Shown: positions 1 to 8,821, counted from the first letter of the stretch. The stretch is 64,000 nt of DNA from an uncultured Acetatifactor sp. (GCA_934394665.1 CAKRRS010000004.1:13729-77728), one strand, 5' to 3'. A program made the numbers and translations. Notes: generated by a model not told the origin, from the sequence alone.

Positions 1-1
1 G

Positions 2-484
2 GATCCCAAGAAATTTATCGACGAAGTGGTCAATGTGAGAATCCCCAATCCGTTCCTCCCGGATTCTCCCCAGAGAATTGCCACAGATACTTCCCAGAAG
101 CTCTCCATTCGCTTCGGCGAGACCATCAAGGCTTATGAAGCAGATCCGAATCTCCATACCGAAGATCTGAAGCTGATTCCTCTGGTCTATGCCGGATGGC
201 TACGGTACCTCATGGGAATCGATGATCAGGGGCAAAAATTTGCACCCAGCTCCGATCCCCTCTTGGAGGAAGTCAGTCAGTATGTCTCCAACTACGAACT
301 GAGCTCCGCTCCCAAGGATTTATCAAAACTGGATGCACTGCTTGCAAATGATAAAATTTTCGGTGTAGATCTGCTTTCTATCGGAATGGATACCCTGGTA
401 AAACAGTATTTTGCAGAATTAAGTTCCGGCGTAGGTGCCGTAACCGCAACTCTTAAGAAGTATGTTCCGCAGAACGTGATCTGA
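2..484 (+). CDS. Mannitol dehydrogenase family oxidoreductase, C-terminal part (partial at window edge)
   Basis: The reading frame is open from base 2, so this is the 3' end of a longer gene. The product resembles the all-helical C-terminal domain of the long-chain mannitol dehydrogenase family, with a start like RIPNPFLPDSPQRIATD and a later LIPLVYAGWLRYLMG helix. The family includes NAD-dependent mannitol dehydrogenase, fructuronate reductase (UxuB) and tagaturonate reductase (UxaB). The adjacent pectin locus makes a hexuronate-reducing role attractive, but the N-terminal NAD-binding half is outside the window and the exact substrate is not decidable. The gene converges on the MFS gene on the other strand and the two overlap by 32 bases. 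Confidence 0.8.
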   Translation, partial: DPKKFIDEVVNVRIPNPFLPDSPQRIATDTSQKLSIRFGETIKAYEADPNLHTEDLKLIPLVYAGWLRYLMGIDDQGQKFAPSSDPLLEEVSQYVSNYELSSAPKDLSKLDALLANDKIFGVDLLSIGMDTLVKQYFAELSSGVGAVTATLKKYVPQNVI

Positions 485-1649
485 CAGAATATACACACAG
501 GGCAATGATGCAGATAAAGTCAATGACAAGCACCACTGCCACGGAACTCATCCCCACAGCGATACCGGCTGATGCCGCGATCTTTCCGATAATGGAAGGC
601 ATCAGGATCGAGCCGAAGCTCGCTGTGGTCAGGATGAAACTCCAGGCCATCGGATACTTCTGAATCAGATTCCCCGCAAAAGAAACCGTCGTCGGGTAAA
701 TCCCCGCCATACTATATCCAAATCCCACAATTCCCAACATAATCCAGAACGTCGTTCTGCTGAAGATCAATACAATAAAGAAAGCGACCAGTCCCACGCC
801 CATGATCGGAAGCAGTTTTTCCTTTGCAATCTTCAAGGACAAAAACGCCGCAGACAGACGCCCCAACAATATCATCATCCACTGTACACTGGCAGTGATC
901 GTCGATACGGAAGGGCTCAAAAGCTCGGTATCCTTAAAATACGTGATCATCCATCCGATAACCCCCTGCTCCGCACACAGATAGAAAAACAAAGTAAAAA
1001 TCACAAGATAAAAAATCGGCTCTCTGAAAAATCCCCAGTTGCTCTCCTTTTTCTTCTCTGCTTTCTTAGAAACTGCCCTTTCCTCATCTTCCGGAATCAA
1101 CAGGTACAAGATCCAGGTCAGAACCCCCAGTGCGATCATCAGCACGCAGGCATATACCCAGTAATCCGCATTACTTCCGGTGATCAGGGTCAGCAAAATC
1201 GGAAATACGAAGGCACCGATAGAAAACATCGCATGCAATCCGTTGATGATCCATGCCTTGCCGGGTGCCAGGTTGTTGATTTTGGAATTGCAATAGTTAC
1301 TTGCCGCACCTCTGGCCAGACCGGTCATCAGAAAAGCCGCAGCCAGCACCAGATTCCCTCTTCCGAACAGAATCATGCAATAGGAAAGCGCAAATGCCGC
1401 CTGAAATATCAGAATGCTCTTCTTTTTCCCGATAGCCAGAGGTAACGTTCCGGCAAAAAAGCTGGATAACAGATTTCCTACGGAATGAAGACTTACGATC
1501 AATCCGCAGAATGCGTAATCCAGTCCTCTGGCATCCCGGATAAAAGGAAGAAGGGATCCGATCGACAATGCCAGCATGCCGTTCATTAAAAATACGGCAT
1601 ACGTCAGTCCCAATTGTTTGTTTTGTCTGCTGTTTTCAAATACTTTCAT
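453..1649 (-). CDS. MFS transporter, probably sugar or acid-sugar carrier
   Basis: A 398-residue protein with about twelve hydrophobic segments, the usual size and layout of the major facilitator superfamily. A central cytoplasmic charged loop (KKAEKKKE near residue 200) separates the two six-helix halves. It is the last gene of an operon of sensor kinase, response regulator and DctP-like protein, 21 bases after the DctP-like stop. Its start has a good AGGAG ribosome site. The context suggests uptake or exchange of a small pectin-derived sugar or acid sugar, but the sequence alone does not give the substrate. Its 3' end overlaps the converging dehydrogenase gene by 32 bases, so no terminator lies between them. 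Confidence 0.8.
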   Translation of the reverse strand: MKVFENSRQNKQLGLTYAVFLMNGMLALSIGSLLPFIRDARGLDYAFCGLIVSLHSVGNLLSSFFAGTLPLAIGKKKSILIFQAAFALSYCMILFGRGNLVLAAAFLMTGLARGAASNYCNSKINNLAPGKAWIINGLHAMFSIGAFVFPILLTLITGSNADYWVYACVLMIALGVLTWILYLLIPEDEERAVSKKAEKKKESNWGFFREPIFYLVIFTLFFYLCAEQGVIGWMITYFKDTELLSPSVSTITASVQWMMILLGRLSAAFLSLKIAKEKLLPIMGVGLVAFFIVLIFSRTTFWIMLGIVGFGYSMAGIYPTTVSFAGNLIQKYPMAWSFILTTASFGSILMPSIIGKIAASAGIAVGMSSVAVVLVIDFICIIALCVYSVRSRSAEHTS

Positions 1650-1670
1650 AACTACGATCTCCTGATTTGT

Positions 1671-2675
1671 TTATTGTTCTATTATCTTTTGAATGAGTTC
1701 GGTGCTGTCCGCGCAGTATTCCTCATAGAGATTACTCATGGCATCACGGAACCGTTTCTTTTCTTCCGGCGTCAGTGTGATCACCTGCGTTCCGTTTGCA
1801 ATGGCGGTCTGTCTGGATTGTTCCTCTCTGTCACGCCAAAGTTCTCTCTCATATTCCGCGGATTCTCTGGCGCATTCCCGGATGATCTTCTGATTTTCTG
1901 CGGATAACTGTTCCCAGACATAAACGGAACAGATCTGCATCTCCGGCACTCTCGTGTGTTCATCTTCCGTAAAATACGGTGCCACTTCATAATGATGCAT
2001 CGCTTCATACGACGGCCAGTTGTTCTCCGCCCCGTCTATGGTCTGTCGCTGCAATGCCGAATAGACTCCGGAATATTTTAATTTTACCGCTTTCGCGCCG
2101 AGCGCTTCCACCATATCCGCCATCATATCGGATTCCTGCACACGGATCGTCATGCCCTGAAAATCCTCCAGGCAGGTGATCGGTTTCTCCACGCTGTAGA
2201 AACTTCTGGCACCGGCATCATACCAGGACAGACCCGTGTAGCCGTAAGCAGATGCCTTCTGTAAAAATTCCTCGCCAATCTCTCCGTCCAGTACTCTCCA
2301 CATGTGCTCCGAATCCTTGTATAAATAGGGCAGCTGCAACACATTCATCTCCGGTGCCTGCTCCGCGATCTGCGACAGAGAGATTCTGGCAAAGGCTATA
2401 CCTCCGTATTTGATCTGCTCCAGCACTTCGCTTTCAGCCCCCAGCTTTGCTTCGCTCTCTACGAGAATATGAATTCTTCCGCCGGTACGCTCCTCCACCA
2501 GTTCAGCGAACCGCAGCGCCCCCAATGTCGTAGGGTAATCCGCGGTCTGATTCTCTGCATAGAAAAATACATATTCCGGTGGCTCTTCCGGTTTCTTTAC
2601 CGTCAGAATGAGAACGGTAAGCACAACCGCTGCTACCGTAAAAATTCCCCATGACACAATCAGCTTCTTATTCAT
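1671..2675 (-). CDS. DctP-like TRAP solute-binding protein, membrane-anchored, probably a sensor accessory
   Basis: A 334-residue protein of the DctP (TRAP P-subunit) family. The ligand-clamp region is visible, including GMTIRVQES with the arginine that binds a carboxylate in this family, and a later TIDGAENNWPSYE segment. Unlike the transporter's own DctP at 7684-8763, it has no lipobox cysteine. Residues about 7-27 form one hydrophobic helix that should hold it in the membrane with the binding domain outside. It overlaps the response-regulator gene by four bases (ATGA), so the two are translationally coupled. With the kinase gene it suggests a ligand-sensing protein rather than a transport subunit; that role is inference. 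The ligand is probably an acid sugar. Confidence 0.85.
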   Translation of the reverse strand: MNKKLIVSWGIFTVAAVVLTVLILTVKKPEEPPEYVFFYAENQTADYPTTLGALRFAELVEERTGGRIHILVESEAKLGAESEVLEQIKYGGIAFARISLSQIAEQAPEMNVLQLPYLYKDSEHMWRVLDGEIGEEFLQKASAYGYTGLSWYDAGARSFYSVEKPITCLEDFQGMTIRVQESDMMADMVEALGAKAVKLKYSGVYSALQRQTIDGAENNWPSYEAMHHYEVAPYFTEDEHTRVPEMQICSVYVWEQLSAENQKIIRECARESAEYERELWRDREEQSRQTAIANGTQVITLTPEEKKRFRDAMSNLYEEYCADSTELIQKIIEQ

Positions 2676-3442
2676 GCCATCCCCCTCTTATTGCGGAATT
2701 CACTGGGTGTCATTCCCATCTTTTTCTTAAATATCCGGGCAAAATAGTTGGCGTCCCTGTAGCCTACTCTTTCACTGATTTCTTTGATATTGATGGAAAT
2801 GTCCTTCATCAGTTCCAACGCTTTTTCCATGCGCAGGTCATTCAGGTACATGATAAATGTCTTGTCAAAACAATTCTTGAACAGCTTACAGAAATATACT
2901 TCCGAATAACCCATTTTACTCGCTACGGACTGTAATGACAAGTCATCCCGGTAATGAGCTTCGATAAATGCGGCAATCTCTGCGGCAATCGTACTCATCC
3001 GCACATGCTCCGGATCCTCTTCCACCACTGCTCCGTGCGGTGTCTCTCCCTCAGCCGGCGTCCTGTCATTGTCGATCAGGCTGAAGGCTTCCTCCAAGGT
3101 AGCGCGCAGTTCTTCATCGCGCCCCGGCTTTAACAGATACTCCAAAGCTTTCAGCCCGATTGCCTGCTTCGCATAATTGAACTCGTCATACGCCGTCAAA
3201 AAAATAATAATACTTTTCGGATATTTTTCCCTGATATATTTTGCCGCTTCCAGTCCGTTGACACCCGGCATGGAAATATCGAGAATCGCGATCTGGCAAT
3301 TCTCCTGTTCAAAGATCTCCATTGCCTCCCGCCCGTTCTGCGCCGTAAACACTTCGATCTGTTCCGGAAAATTTTTCTGTATTCGCTTTGTCACTACCTG
3401 TCTCTCGATCGGCTCGTCATCCGCCACTAAAATACGATACAT
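2672..3442 (-). CDS. Response regulator, YesN type (receiver + AraC HTH)
   Basis: A 256-residue regulator. Residues 1-120 are a receiver domain with the acidic pocket ADDE at 7-10, the phospho-acceptor Asp near 55 in ILDISMPG, and Lys near 105 in LLKPG. Residues about 150-255 hold a double helix-turn-helix of AraC type, ending with the signature VGYRDANYFARIFKKKMGMT. It follows the kinase by 18 bases and overlaps the DctP-like gene by four. Start chosen at MYRILVADDE with an AGGAG site. It should activate transport or catabolic promoters; the dctPQM promoter nearby has a poor -35 box, as expected for an activated promoter. Confidence 0.93.
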   Translation of the reverse strand: MYRILVADDEPIERQVVTKRIQKNFPEQIEVFTAQNGREAMEIFEQENCQIAILDISMPGVNGLEAAKYIREKYPKSIIIFLTAYDEFNYAKQAIGLKALEYLLKPGRDEELRATLEEAFSLIDNDRTPAEGETPHGAVVEEDPEHVRMSTIAAEIAAFIEAHYRDDLSLQSVASKMGYSEVYFCKLFKNCFDKTFIMYLNDLRMEKALELMKDISINIKEISERVGYRDANYFARIFKKKMGMTPSEFRNKRGMA

Positions 3443-3460
3443 TATTTTCTCCTCTGTGTT

Positions 3461-4942
3461 TTATATGACTACAGGTGCCTTATGATAAGGAATGACCACT
3501 TCCACCGCAGTTCCTTTTCCCTGTTCACTCTCAATGTAAAATCGGCACTTTTCATACATGGAATGGATGCGATGATAAATATTGGCAATCCCGATTCCGA
3601 CGCCTTCGTTTGTCCCGTTTGCCAGATTCCATCGAAGCCAAACGACCTCCAGCTGTGACATTCCCACACCGCTGTCTTCTACCCGGATATGCAGCATCTC
3701 CTCCTTGCGAAATACCCGCATTCTCACGACGCCGCCCTCTTCCTTCGGTCCGAGTCCGTGTATCATGGCATTTTCCAAAAGCGGCTGCACGGTAAAGGTG
3801 GGAACCAGAATATTTTCCGCATCCTCGTCACATTCCAATACAAAACTCACTCTATTTCCAAATCGCATCTGCTGTAAATACATATAGTCCTTTGCGACTT
3901 TGATTTCCTGCTGTAAAAATACTTCCGGCTGCTGTGTTTTCAGATTATAGCGGAACAGCGAACTCAGCGCCGTGATCATTTTCTCCGTTGTCACAGCATC
4001 TTCCAGATCCGCCATACCGGCAATCACATTCAGGGTATTAAACAGAAAATGCGGCTGAATCTGATTCTTCAGCACTTCCAGATTCATCGTCTCCAACTGT
4101 TTTTCCGTCTCCAGATTTTCCAGTTCCTGCTGATGCAGTTGATCCAGTACTTCCCTCTTCTCCTCCAGAGCCTTGATATATTCCCCGGTGGCATATTTCA
4201 TTTTGTTGAACGCATGAACCAGCTCGCCCAGTTCATCCTCATTGTCCGTCTCCACATCTTCCACGAAAAATTTATTAGCTGCGATCTGTTTGGAGGCTGT
4301 TACCAGCTTGATGATCGGATCCATCATGGAATGATTCAGCATTTTCGCAATCTCAAACATGGTAAATGCCAGCAAAATACTTAAGACAATCGCCAGAAGT
4401 ACGATCCAGGACACTGCCGGCAAAAGCTCCTGATACCTGACATTTCCCTCTTCGATGGTTGCTGACAGGAATTTCTGGATATATTGATGCAGATAATTCT
4501 GCATACTGTATACTTCGTACAATTTCTGAATATAGGCATCTCCCTGATACTGTCCGTCCATGACAGCATCTCTCGCCTCTGTGTAGAGTTCATAGCTGTC
4601 ACGTATCGCCTGTAACTGGGCAAATCTCCGTTCTCCCAGAGCAGCATAATTCAGGTCTATCACATAGATTTTTCTTTTCGTATCCTCTATTTTTTCCTGA
4701 AGTTCTGACGCACTTTCATCCGTATCCAGTCGGGAAAATCTCTCAAAAGAAGACATTTCCGTTTCGAAGGCCGTAATCATCTCTCCGCCCGCCACGTTGT
4801 TCTCCAGGATTTGGTTAAAATCGACCATGAAATATTTCACGATCCAGGCATCAAAAAGAACGACAACCGTAAAAAACAATAATACGGTTCCCGCATATAC
4901 CAGAATCTTATTTTTGATGGATAATTTCTTCCAGATCTTCAT
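3461..4942 (-). CDS. Sensor histidine kinase, YesM type
   Basis: A 493-residue membrane kinase. Transmembrane helices lie at about 14-35 and 177-198 and enclose an external domain of about 140 residues. That domain looks wholly helical, with no obvious Cache or PAS fold. A HAMP segment (about 200-255) and a coiled coil follow. The His_kinase domain has its phospho-acceptor His at 298 in NQIQPHFLFNTLN, and the ATPase has an N-box at LLENAMIHG (about 388) and G-boxes DSGVGM and GIGIAN. A helical-bundle sensor is the type often driven by a binding protein, which fits the DctP-like gene two genes downstream. An upstream hairpin at 4974-5016 may attenuate entry into this operon. Confidence 0.93.
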   Translation of the reverse strand: MKIWKKLSIKNKILVYAGTVLLFFTVVVLFDAWIVKYFMVDFNQILENNVAGGEMITAFETEMSSFERFSRLDTDESASELQEKIEDTKRKIYVIDLNYAALGERRFAQLQAIRDSYELYTEARDAVMDGQYQGDAYIQKLYEVYSMQNYLHQYIQKFLSATIEEGNVRYQELLPAVSWIVLLAIVLSILLAFTMFEIAKMLNHSMMDPIIKLVTASKQIAANKFFVEDVETDNEDELGELVHAFNKMKYATGEYIKALEEKREVLDQLHQQELENLETEKQLETMNLEVLKNQIQPHFLFNTLNVIAGMADLEDAVTTEKMITALSSLFRYNLKTQQPEVFLQQEIKVAKDYMYLQQMRFGNRVSFVLECDEDAENILVPTFTVQPLLENAMIHGLGPKEEGGVVRMRVFRKEEMLHIRVEDSGVGMSQLEVVWLRWNLANGTNEGVGIGIANIYHRIHSMYEKCRFYIESEQGKGTAVEVVIPYHKAPVVI

Positions 4943-4973
4943 AGCCCCTCATTTGAACTTGCATACTTACAAA

Positions 4974-5016
4974 GAAAACAGCGTCATGCTTTTTGTGAAA
5001 ACACAACGCTGTTTTC
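4974..5016 (-). terminator. Stem-loop after the YcxB-like gene, possible terminator or attenuator
   Basis: An 11-bp perfect stem (GAAAACAGCGT with ACGCTGTTTTC) and a 21-base loop, followed on the minus strand by TTTTCTTTG. It lies between the YcxB-like gene and the kinase gene. Only about 30 bases separate it from the kinase start, which leaves little room for a separate promoter, so partial read-through is likely. Confidence 0.55.
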
Positions 5017-5044
5017 CTGATTGTATTGATCCAATTTCGTATCT

Positions 5045-5536
5045 TTATTTCTTCTGCTGTTTCAGCTGTGCCACAAGGTAATCATAAAAGGCATCCTTTT
5101 CCTCACCCATAGCCCGGTTCATGATCATGTATCCGTAAGAATCATCCGTCTTGATCACGATCATGGAGGACTGCCGGATCACTCTGGTAACACGGCTCCA
5201 GGGAATCCGCTGTTCCTTGTCCCCACAGGTCACCAGGATTCCGGTATTGCGGAAAGTAAGCTCTACTCCCTTTGGCTGCTGTTCCAGCTGTTTATAGCTT
5301 CTTCCCAGGATTGCCAGCGGCTGAAACACCGGGAAGATCAGACAGCACAGAATCTCCAGTGCTCTGGAAAACTCTCCGGAATCCGGCCACAGCTTTATCG
5401 TCATGGCTATCATAGACACCGTAAAGACGATATTGATCACTCCCAGGAAGGAACGATAAGTCCGCGACATAGATATTTTCCACAGATCCGTGGCTTTCAC
5501 ATCACAATTAAATTTGTATTCCATGCTGTCACACAT
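5045..5536 (-). CDS. YcxB-like membrane protein
   Basis: A 163-residue protein with two hydrophobic segments (about 30-51 and 60-79) and a C-terminal soluble domain. In that domain, LTFRNTGILVTCGDKEQRIPWSRVT and the following strands match the YcxB-like C-terminal family. The family's function is unknown. It sits between the TRAP permease gene and the kinase gene in the same direction, so it may belong to the uronate-transport unit, but that is only position. The first ATG is directly after its AAGG site. A second ATG at 5524 (MEYKFNCD) has better, though long, spacing and may be the real start. Confidence 0.7.
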   Translation of the reverse strand: MCDSMEYKFNCDVKATDLWKISMSRTYRSFLGVINIVFTVSMIAMTIKLWPDSGEFSRALEILCCLIFPVFQPLAILGRSYKQLEQQPKGVELTFRNTGILVTCGDKEQRIPWSRVTRVIRQSSMIVIKTDDSYGYMIMNRAMGEEKDAFYDYLVAQLKQQKK

Positions 5537-5677
5537 CCTTATTGGTTTTTATACTTTGCATTACTGTTCACAACCGTCATGCCGTATCTCATTGAACGCA
5601 TTCACATTTTTATCTTATCATAAATTCATGTATTCGGAAATACCATTCTTACAATATGCTCCAACAAATCGTTCCCG

Positions 5678-6970
5678 TTAGCTGAACAGATTCGGCAGGA
5701 ACATACTGATCTCGGGGATAAAGGTAAGCAGAAGCAATACCACGATCATGCACAGGTAGAACGGCAGGGTTGCTTTTACCACTCTCTCCATCTTTACCTT
5801 GCTGACTGCGGAACCGATGAACAATACCGCACCTACCGGAGGTGTCAACAGACCGATACCACAGTTTAAGATCATCATGATACCGAACTGGATGGCATTG
5901 ATGCCGATAGAGTTGGCAATCGGAAGCAGGATCGGTGTTGCGATCAGAATGATCGGTGCCATATCCATAATGCAGCCCAGTACTAACAGGATCAGGTTCA
6001 AAAGCAGTGCAATGAGGATCGGGTTCTTTGTCAGACCGATAATGGCATTTGCTGCCAGATCAGGCACATGCAAGGTGGTCAGGCAATAACCGAAAATACT
6101 GGAAGTAGCGATCAGGATCAATACGATAGACAGGGTATCGATACAGGACTCCAGAATCTTCCACACACCCTTCCAGTCAAGTCCTTTATAAATATATACA
6201 CTGACAATCAGGCTGTAAATAACAGCGATCGCTGCAGACTCCGTTGCGGTAAACCATCCGCCGACAACTCCTACTACTACGATAATTACTGCAGCCAGTG
6301 CCCAGAAGGAAACGGATAACTGTTTGCCCAGTCTCTTCAGGCTGAATTTATCTCCCTTCGGGTAATGGCGTCTCTTGGAAATGATATAAGAGCCAATCAT
6401 CAGGGAGATTGCAAGCAATGCTCCGGGTACATATCCTGCCAGGAACAGACTTCCTACGGATACACCGCCGGCACTCATGGCATAGATTACCATGTTATGG
6501 CTGGGAGGAACCAACAGTCCCTCACAGGATGAAGTAATGGTTACTGCGGTAGAGAAATCATCATCATATCCCTGCTCTACCATCATAGGGATCAGAATAC
6601 TTCCTAAAGATGCGGTATCTGCAGATGCAGAACCGGAGATACCACCGAAGAAATAAGATGCCACGATATTCACCATGGCCATACCACCGGTCATCCAGCC
6701 TACGCAGGCATCCGCCAGGGCGATCAATTTTTCCGAGATACCGCCGGATCCCATGAGGCATCCCATTGTGATAAAGAACGGCACCGCCATCAAACTAAAG
6801 GAACTGATACCTTTTACCATCTGCTGACAGATCGTTGTAAAAGGAAGACCCTGATACCACAGACATAAGAGGGAAGACAATGCTACCGCATATGCAATGG
6901 GGAATCTTAAGAAGATCATAACTACAAAGCTGACAAGTAAAATAGCAATTGCTGCACTGTTTACTGACAT
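5678..6970 (-). CDS. dctM: TRAP transporter large permease, DctM
   Basis: A 430-residue, very hydrophobic protein with about twelve membrane segments, the normal length for the DctM subunit. It carries the typical motifs GSASADTASLGSILIP and LLVPPSHNMVIYA, and a C-terminal GLLTPPVGAVLFIGSAVS. It forms the ion-coupled translocation channel of a tripartite ATP-independent periplasmic importer, driven by a cation gradient. Its start overlaps the dctQ stop by one base, so the two permease genes are coupled. With DctP and DctQ it makes a complete TRAP system. The pectin context points to hexuronates or unsaturated uronates as cargo. Confidence 0.95.
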   Translation of the reverse strand: MSVNSAAIAILLVSFVVMIFLRFPIAYAVALSSLLCLWYQGLPFTTICQQMVKGISSFSLMAVPFFITMGCLMGSGGISEKLIALADACVGWMTGGMAMVNIVASYFFGGISGSASADTASLGSILIPMMVEQGYDDDFSTAVTITSSCEGLLVPPSHNMVIYAMSAGGVSVGSLFLAGYVPGALLAISLMIGSYIISKRRHYPKGDKFSLKRLGKQLSVSFWALAAVIIVVVGVVGGWFTATESAAIAVIYSLIVSVYIYKGLDWKGVWKILESCIDTLSIVLILIATSSIFGYCLTTLHVPDLAANAIIGLTKNPILIALLLNLILLVLGCIMDMAPIILIATPILLPIANSIGINAIQFGIMMILNCGIGLLTPPVGAVLFIGSAVSKVKMERVVKATLPFYLCMIVVLLLLTFIPEISMFLPNLFS

Positions 6971-7494
6971 TATTTATCCCCCTCCTTTACAAAAATACTT
7001 TTCAAATGATTATACAAAGCTTCCAGTTCAAATACGATCATTGCCACACCTGCAACGGGAATCGGGAAATACATCCAGAATCTGGAGACATTCGGCATAC
7101 TTACATAGCTTCCCTTTGCTCCCAGGGTGGATGCATATTTCCAGCCTACCGTTACCATGACGATCGCCAGGGCAAATACACACAGATCCGATAAGATATC
7201 CAGGAACTTGATCACTGCTGACGGAAGATATCTGTCAAAAGCAGTCATACGGATATGGGCATTTCTGCGAATTGCCAGTGCTGCAGACAACACCGCCATA
7301 TAGGACATCAGGGTCAATACCACTTCTTCTGACCACGCCGGATCGGGGATAAACGGCACATATCTTCCAATAACGCTCATGCAGGTGATCAGGATATCAG
7401 CTACCAGCAACAGTTTGCATACAAACAATACGATCTTGTATGCAACATCATACACCGGCCTGATCTTATCCACAGTTTTAAAAAAGCCTGCCAT
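6970..7494 (-). CDS. dctQ: TRAP transporter small permease, DctQ
   Basis: A 174-residue protein with four predicted membrane helices, the usual DctQ architecture. It has the family-like segments PDPAWSEEVVLTLMSYMAVLSAALAIRRNAHIRM and a late hydrophobic FPIPVAGVAMIVFELEAL. DctQ partners DctM in the membrane and is needed for transport. The gene is separated from dctP by about 190 bases that contain a strong hairpin, and it overlaps dctM by one base. Confidence 0.93.
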   Translation of the reverse strand: MAGFFKTVDKIRPVYDVAYKIVLFVCKLLLVADILITCMSVIGRYVPFIPDPAWSEEVVLTLMSYMAVLSAALAIRRNAHIRMTAFDRYLPSAVIKFLDILSDLCVFALAIVMVTVGWKYASTLGAKGSYVSMPNVSRFWMYFPIPVAGVAMIVFELEALYNHLKSIFVKEGDK

Positions 7495-7608
7495 ACTTTC
7501 AACCTCTTTCTGTCGGCCACTGCCGACTTCTCGCTATAGAATGCAGCAGCCGCTTGCTTATTTTGCCGCTGTGCATATCTCTTACCTCGTATTTCATACA
7601 TAAGCAAA

Positions 7609-7632
7609 GCACAGGAAGTGATCTTCCTGTGC
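7609..7632 (-). terminator. Intercistronic stem-loop between dctP and dctQ
   Basis: A perfect 10-bp stem, GCACAGGAAG with CTTCCTGTGC, closed by a four-base loop. On the minus strand it is not followed by a clean U-run, so it is more likely an mRNA 3'-end protector or a leaky terminator. Such elements commonly let a binding protein be made in excess over its permeases. Confidence 0.65.
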
Positions 7633-7683
7633 CTTACGTCACTTCACTCTTATTACTGTCCGAAGATTTCTCAGCAATGATGA

Positions 7684-8763
7684 TTACTGCATATCCAGAA
7701 TCTGCTGATACAGATCTTCCTGACCCTTGATGTTCTCCTCAACAACGCTCTTAACAGCTTCCTGCCAAGGAGTCTTGTCGGTTACATCGATAACGGTAAC
7801 ACCGTCAGCCTTCAGCTCTTCCAGAACTTCATTCTCCTTCTGCTCGGAAATCTCACGGTTATACTGAGATGCTGCTGCACCTGCCTCCATGAGGATGTTC
7901 TGCTGCTCAGCGCTTAACTTATTCCATGCTTCGTCGGTAATGATTACCTGTACAGCACCCAGAGTATGTCCATCCAGTATCATATAAGGAGCAACCTCAG
8001 GGAATGCGTTGGACTTGTAGTTAGCGATCGGCTGTTCAGCACCGTCTACTACGCCGGTCTGCAGTGCAGAATATAACTCACCGAAGGATACAACGGTAGG
8101 AGATGCTCCCAGACCTTCTACCAGACCGTTCATAACAGGGTCATTGGACACACGAAGCTTCATACCCTTGAAGGAAGTAATGTCTTTGATCTCGCTCTTG
8201 GTAAAGAAATGACGGAAACCTTCCTCTGCGTAGAACAGACCTCTTACACCGCTGCCATTCTCAGAAGGCTCCTGTAAGAACTCCTGTGCCAGATCGGAGG
8301 TTGCAAAATTCCAGAAATGGTCACGGCTTACAAAGGTGTAAGGCAGAGACAGAAGCATGGACTTCTTTCCGCCGTAAGAAGTAAGTGCAAATGCGGAGAT
8401 ACGGGACATATCAATGGTGCCGCCACCGCCGAGCATGGTATCCAGAACATCATTCTCGGAACCGAGAACACCGCTGGCCTGCAGATCAATGATGATAGAG
8501 CCGTTGGAACGTGCTTCTACTTCTTCTTTGAACTTCTGGTCGGTCATACCTACGATGGTATCCAGAGGATTTACCTCAGCCATTACCAGAGTGATTGCAT
8601 CTGCTGCAGGCTCCTGTGCTTCCTTGGTGCTTTCGGTCGTTGCTGCTGCACTCTCCTGCGCAGGCGCGCTGGATGCCGGTGTCTCCGGAGCGCTGACGCC
8701 ACATGCTGCCAGTCCGGCTACCATAGTTACGCATAAAAGAGCTGTTAAAATCTTTTTCTTCAT
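7684..8763 (-). CDS. dctP: TRAP transporter solute-binding lipoprotein, DctP
   Basis: A 359-residue lipoprotein: a signal peptide with lipobox LAAC and lipidated Cys 21, then a Ser/Ala/Glu-rich linker to about residue 55, then the DctP domain. The family carboxylate clamp is seen in FKGMKLRVSNDP, and the dimer/ligand strand in TGVVDGAEQPIANYKSN. It captures the substrate outside the cell and delivers it to DctQM. An acid sugar such as galacturonate or an unsaturated uronate is likely from the surrounding GH105/GH28 genes. The gene has its own promoter region with TATAAT and a poor -35, consistent with activation. Confidence 0.94.
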   Translation of the reverse strand: MKKKILTALLCVTMVAGLAACGVSAPETPASSAPAQESAAATTESTKEAQEPAADAITLVMAEVNPLDTIVGMTDQKFKEEVEARSNGSIIIDLQASGVLGSENDVLDTMLGGGGTIDMSRISAFALTSYGGKKSMLLSLPYTFVSRDHFWNFATSDLAQEFLQEPSENGSGVRGLFYAEEGFRHFFTKSEIKDITSFKGMKLRVSNDPVMNGLVEGLGASPTVVSFGELYSALQTGVVDGAEQPIANYKSNAFPEVAPYMILDGHTLGAVQVIITDEAWNKLSAEQQNILMEAGAAASQYNREISEQKENEVLEELKADGVTVIDVTDKTPWQEAVKSVVEENIKGQEDLYQQILDMQ

Positions 8764-8815
8764 TTGGATTTCCCTCCCGATATTTTTTAGACCGTTCTTT
8801 GGTCTTTCTGTGTTT

Positions 8816-8821
8816 ATTATA
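8816..8821 (-). promoter_or_regulatory. Putative -10 box of the dctPQM promoter
   Basis: TATAAT on the minus strand, about 55 bases before the dctP start. The hexamer 17 bases upstream (TTTCCC) is a very poor -35, as expected if the YesN-type regulator activates here. An imperfect dyad AGACC...GGTCT lies at about 8789-8805, between the -10 and the gene. Confidence 0.5.
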
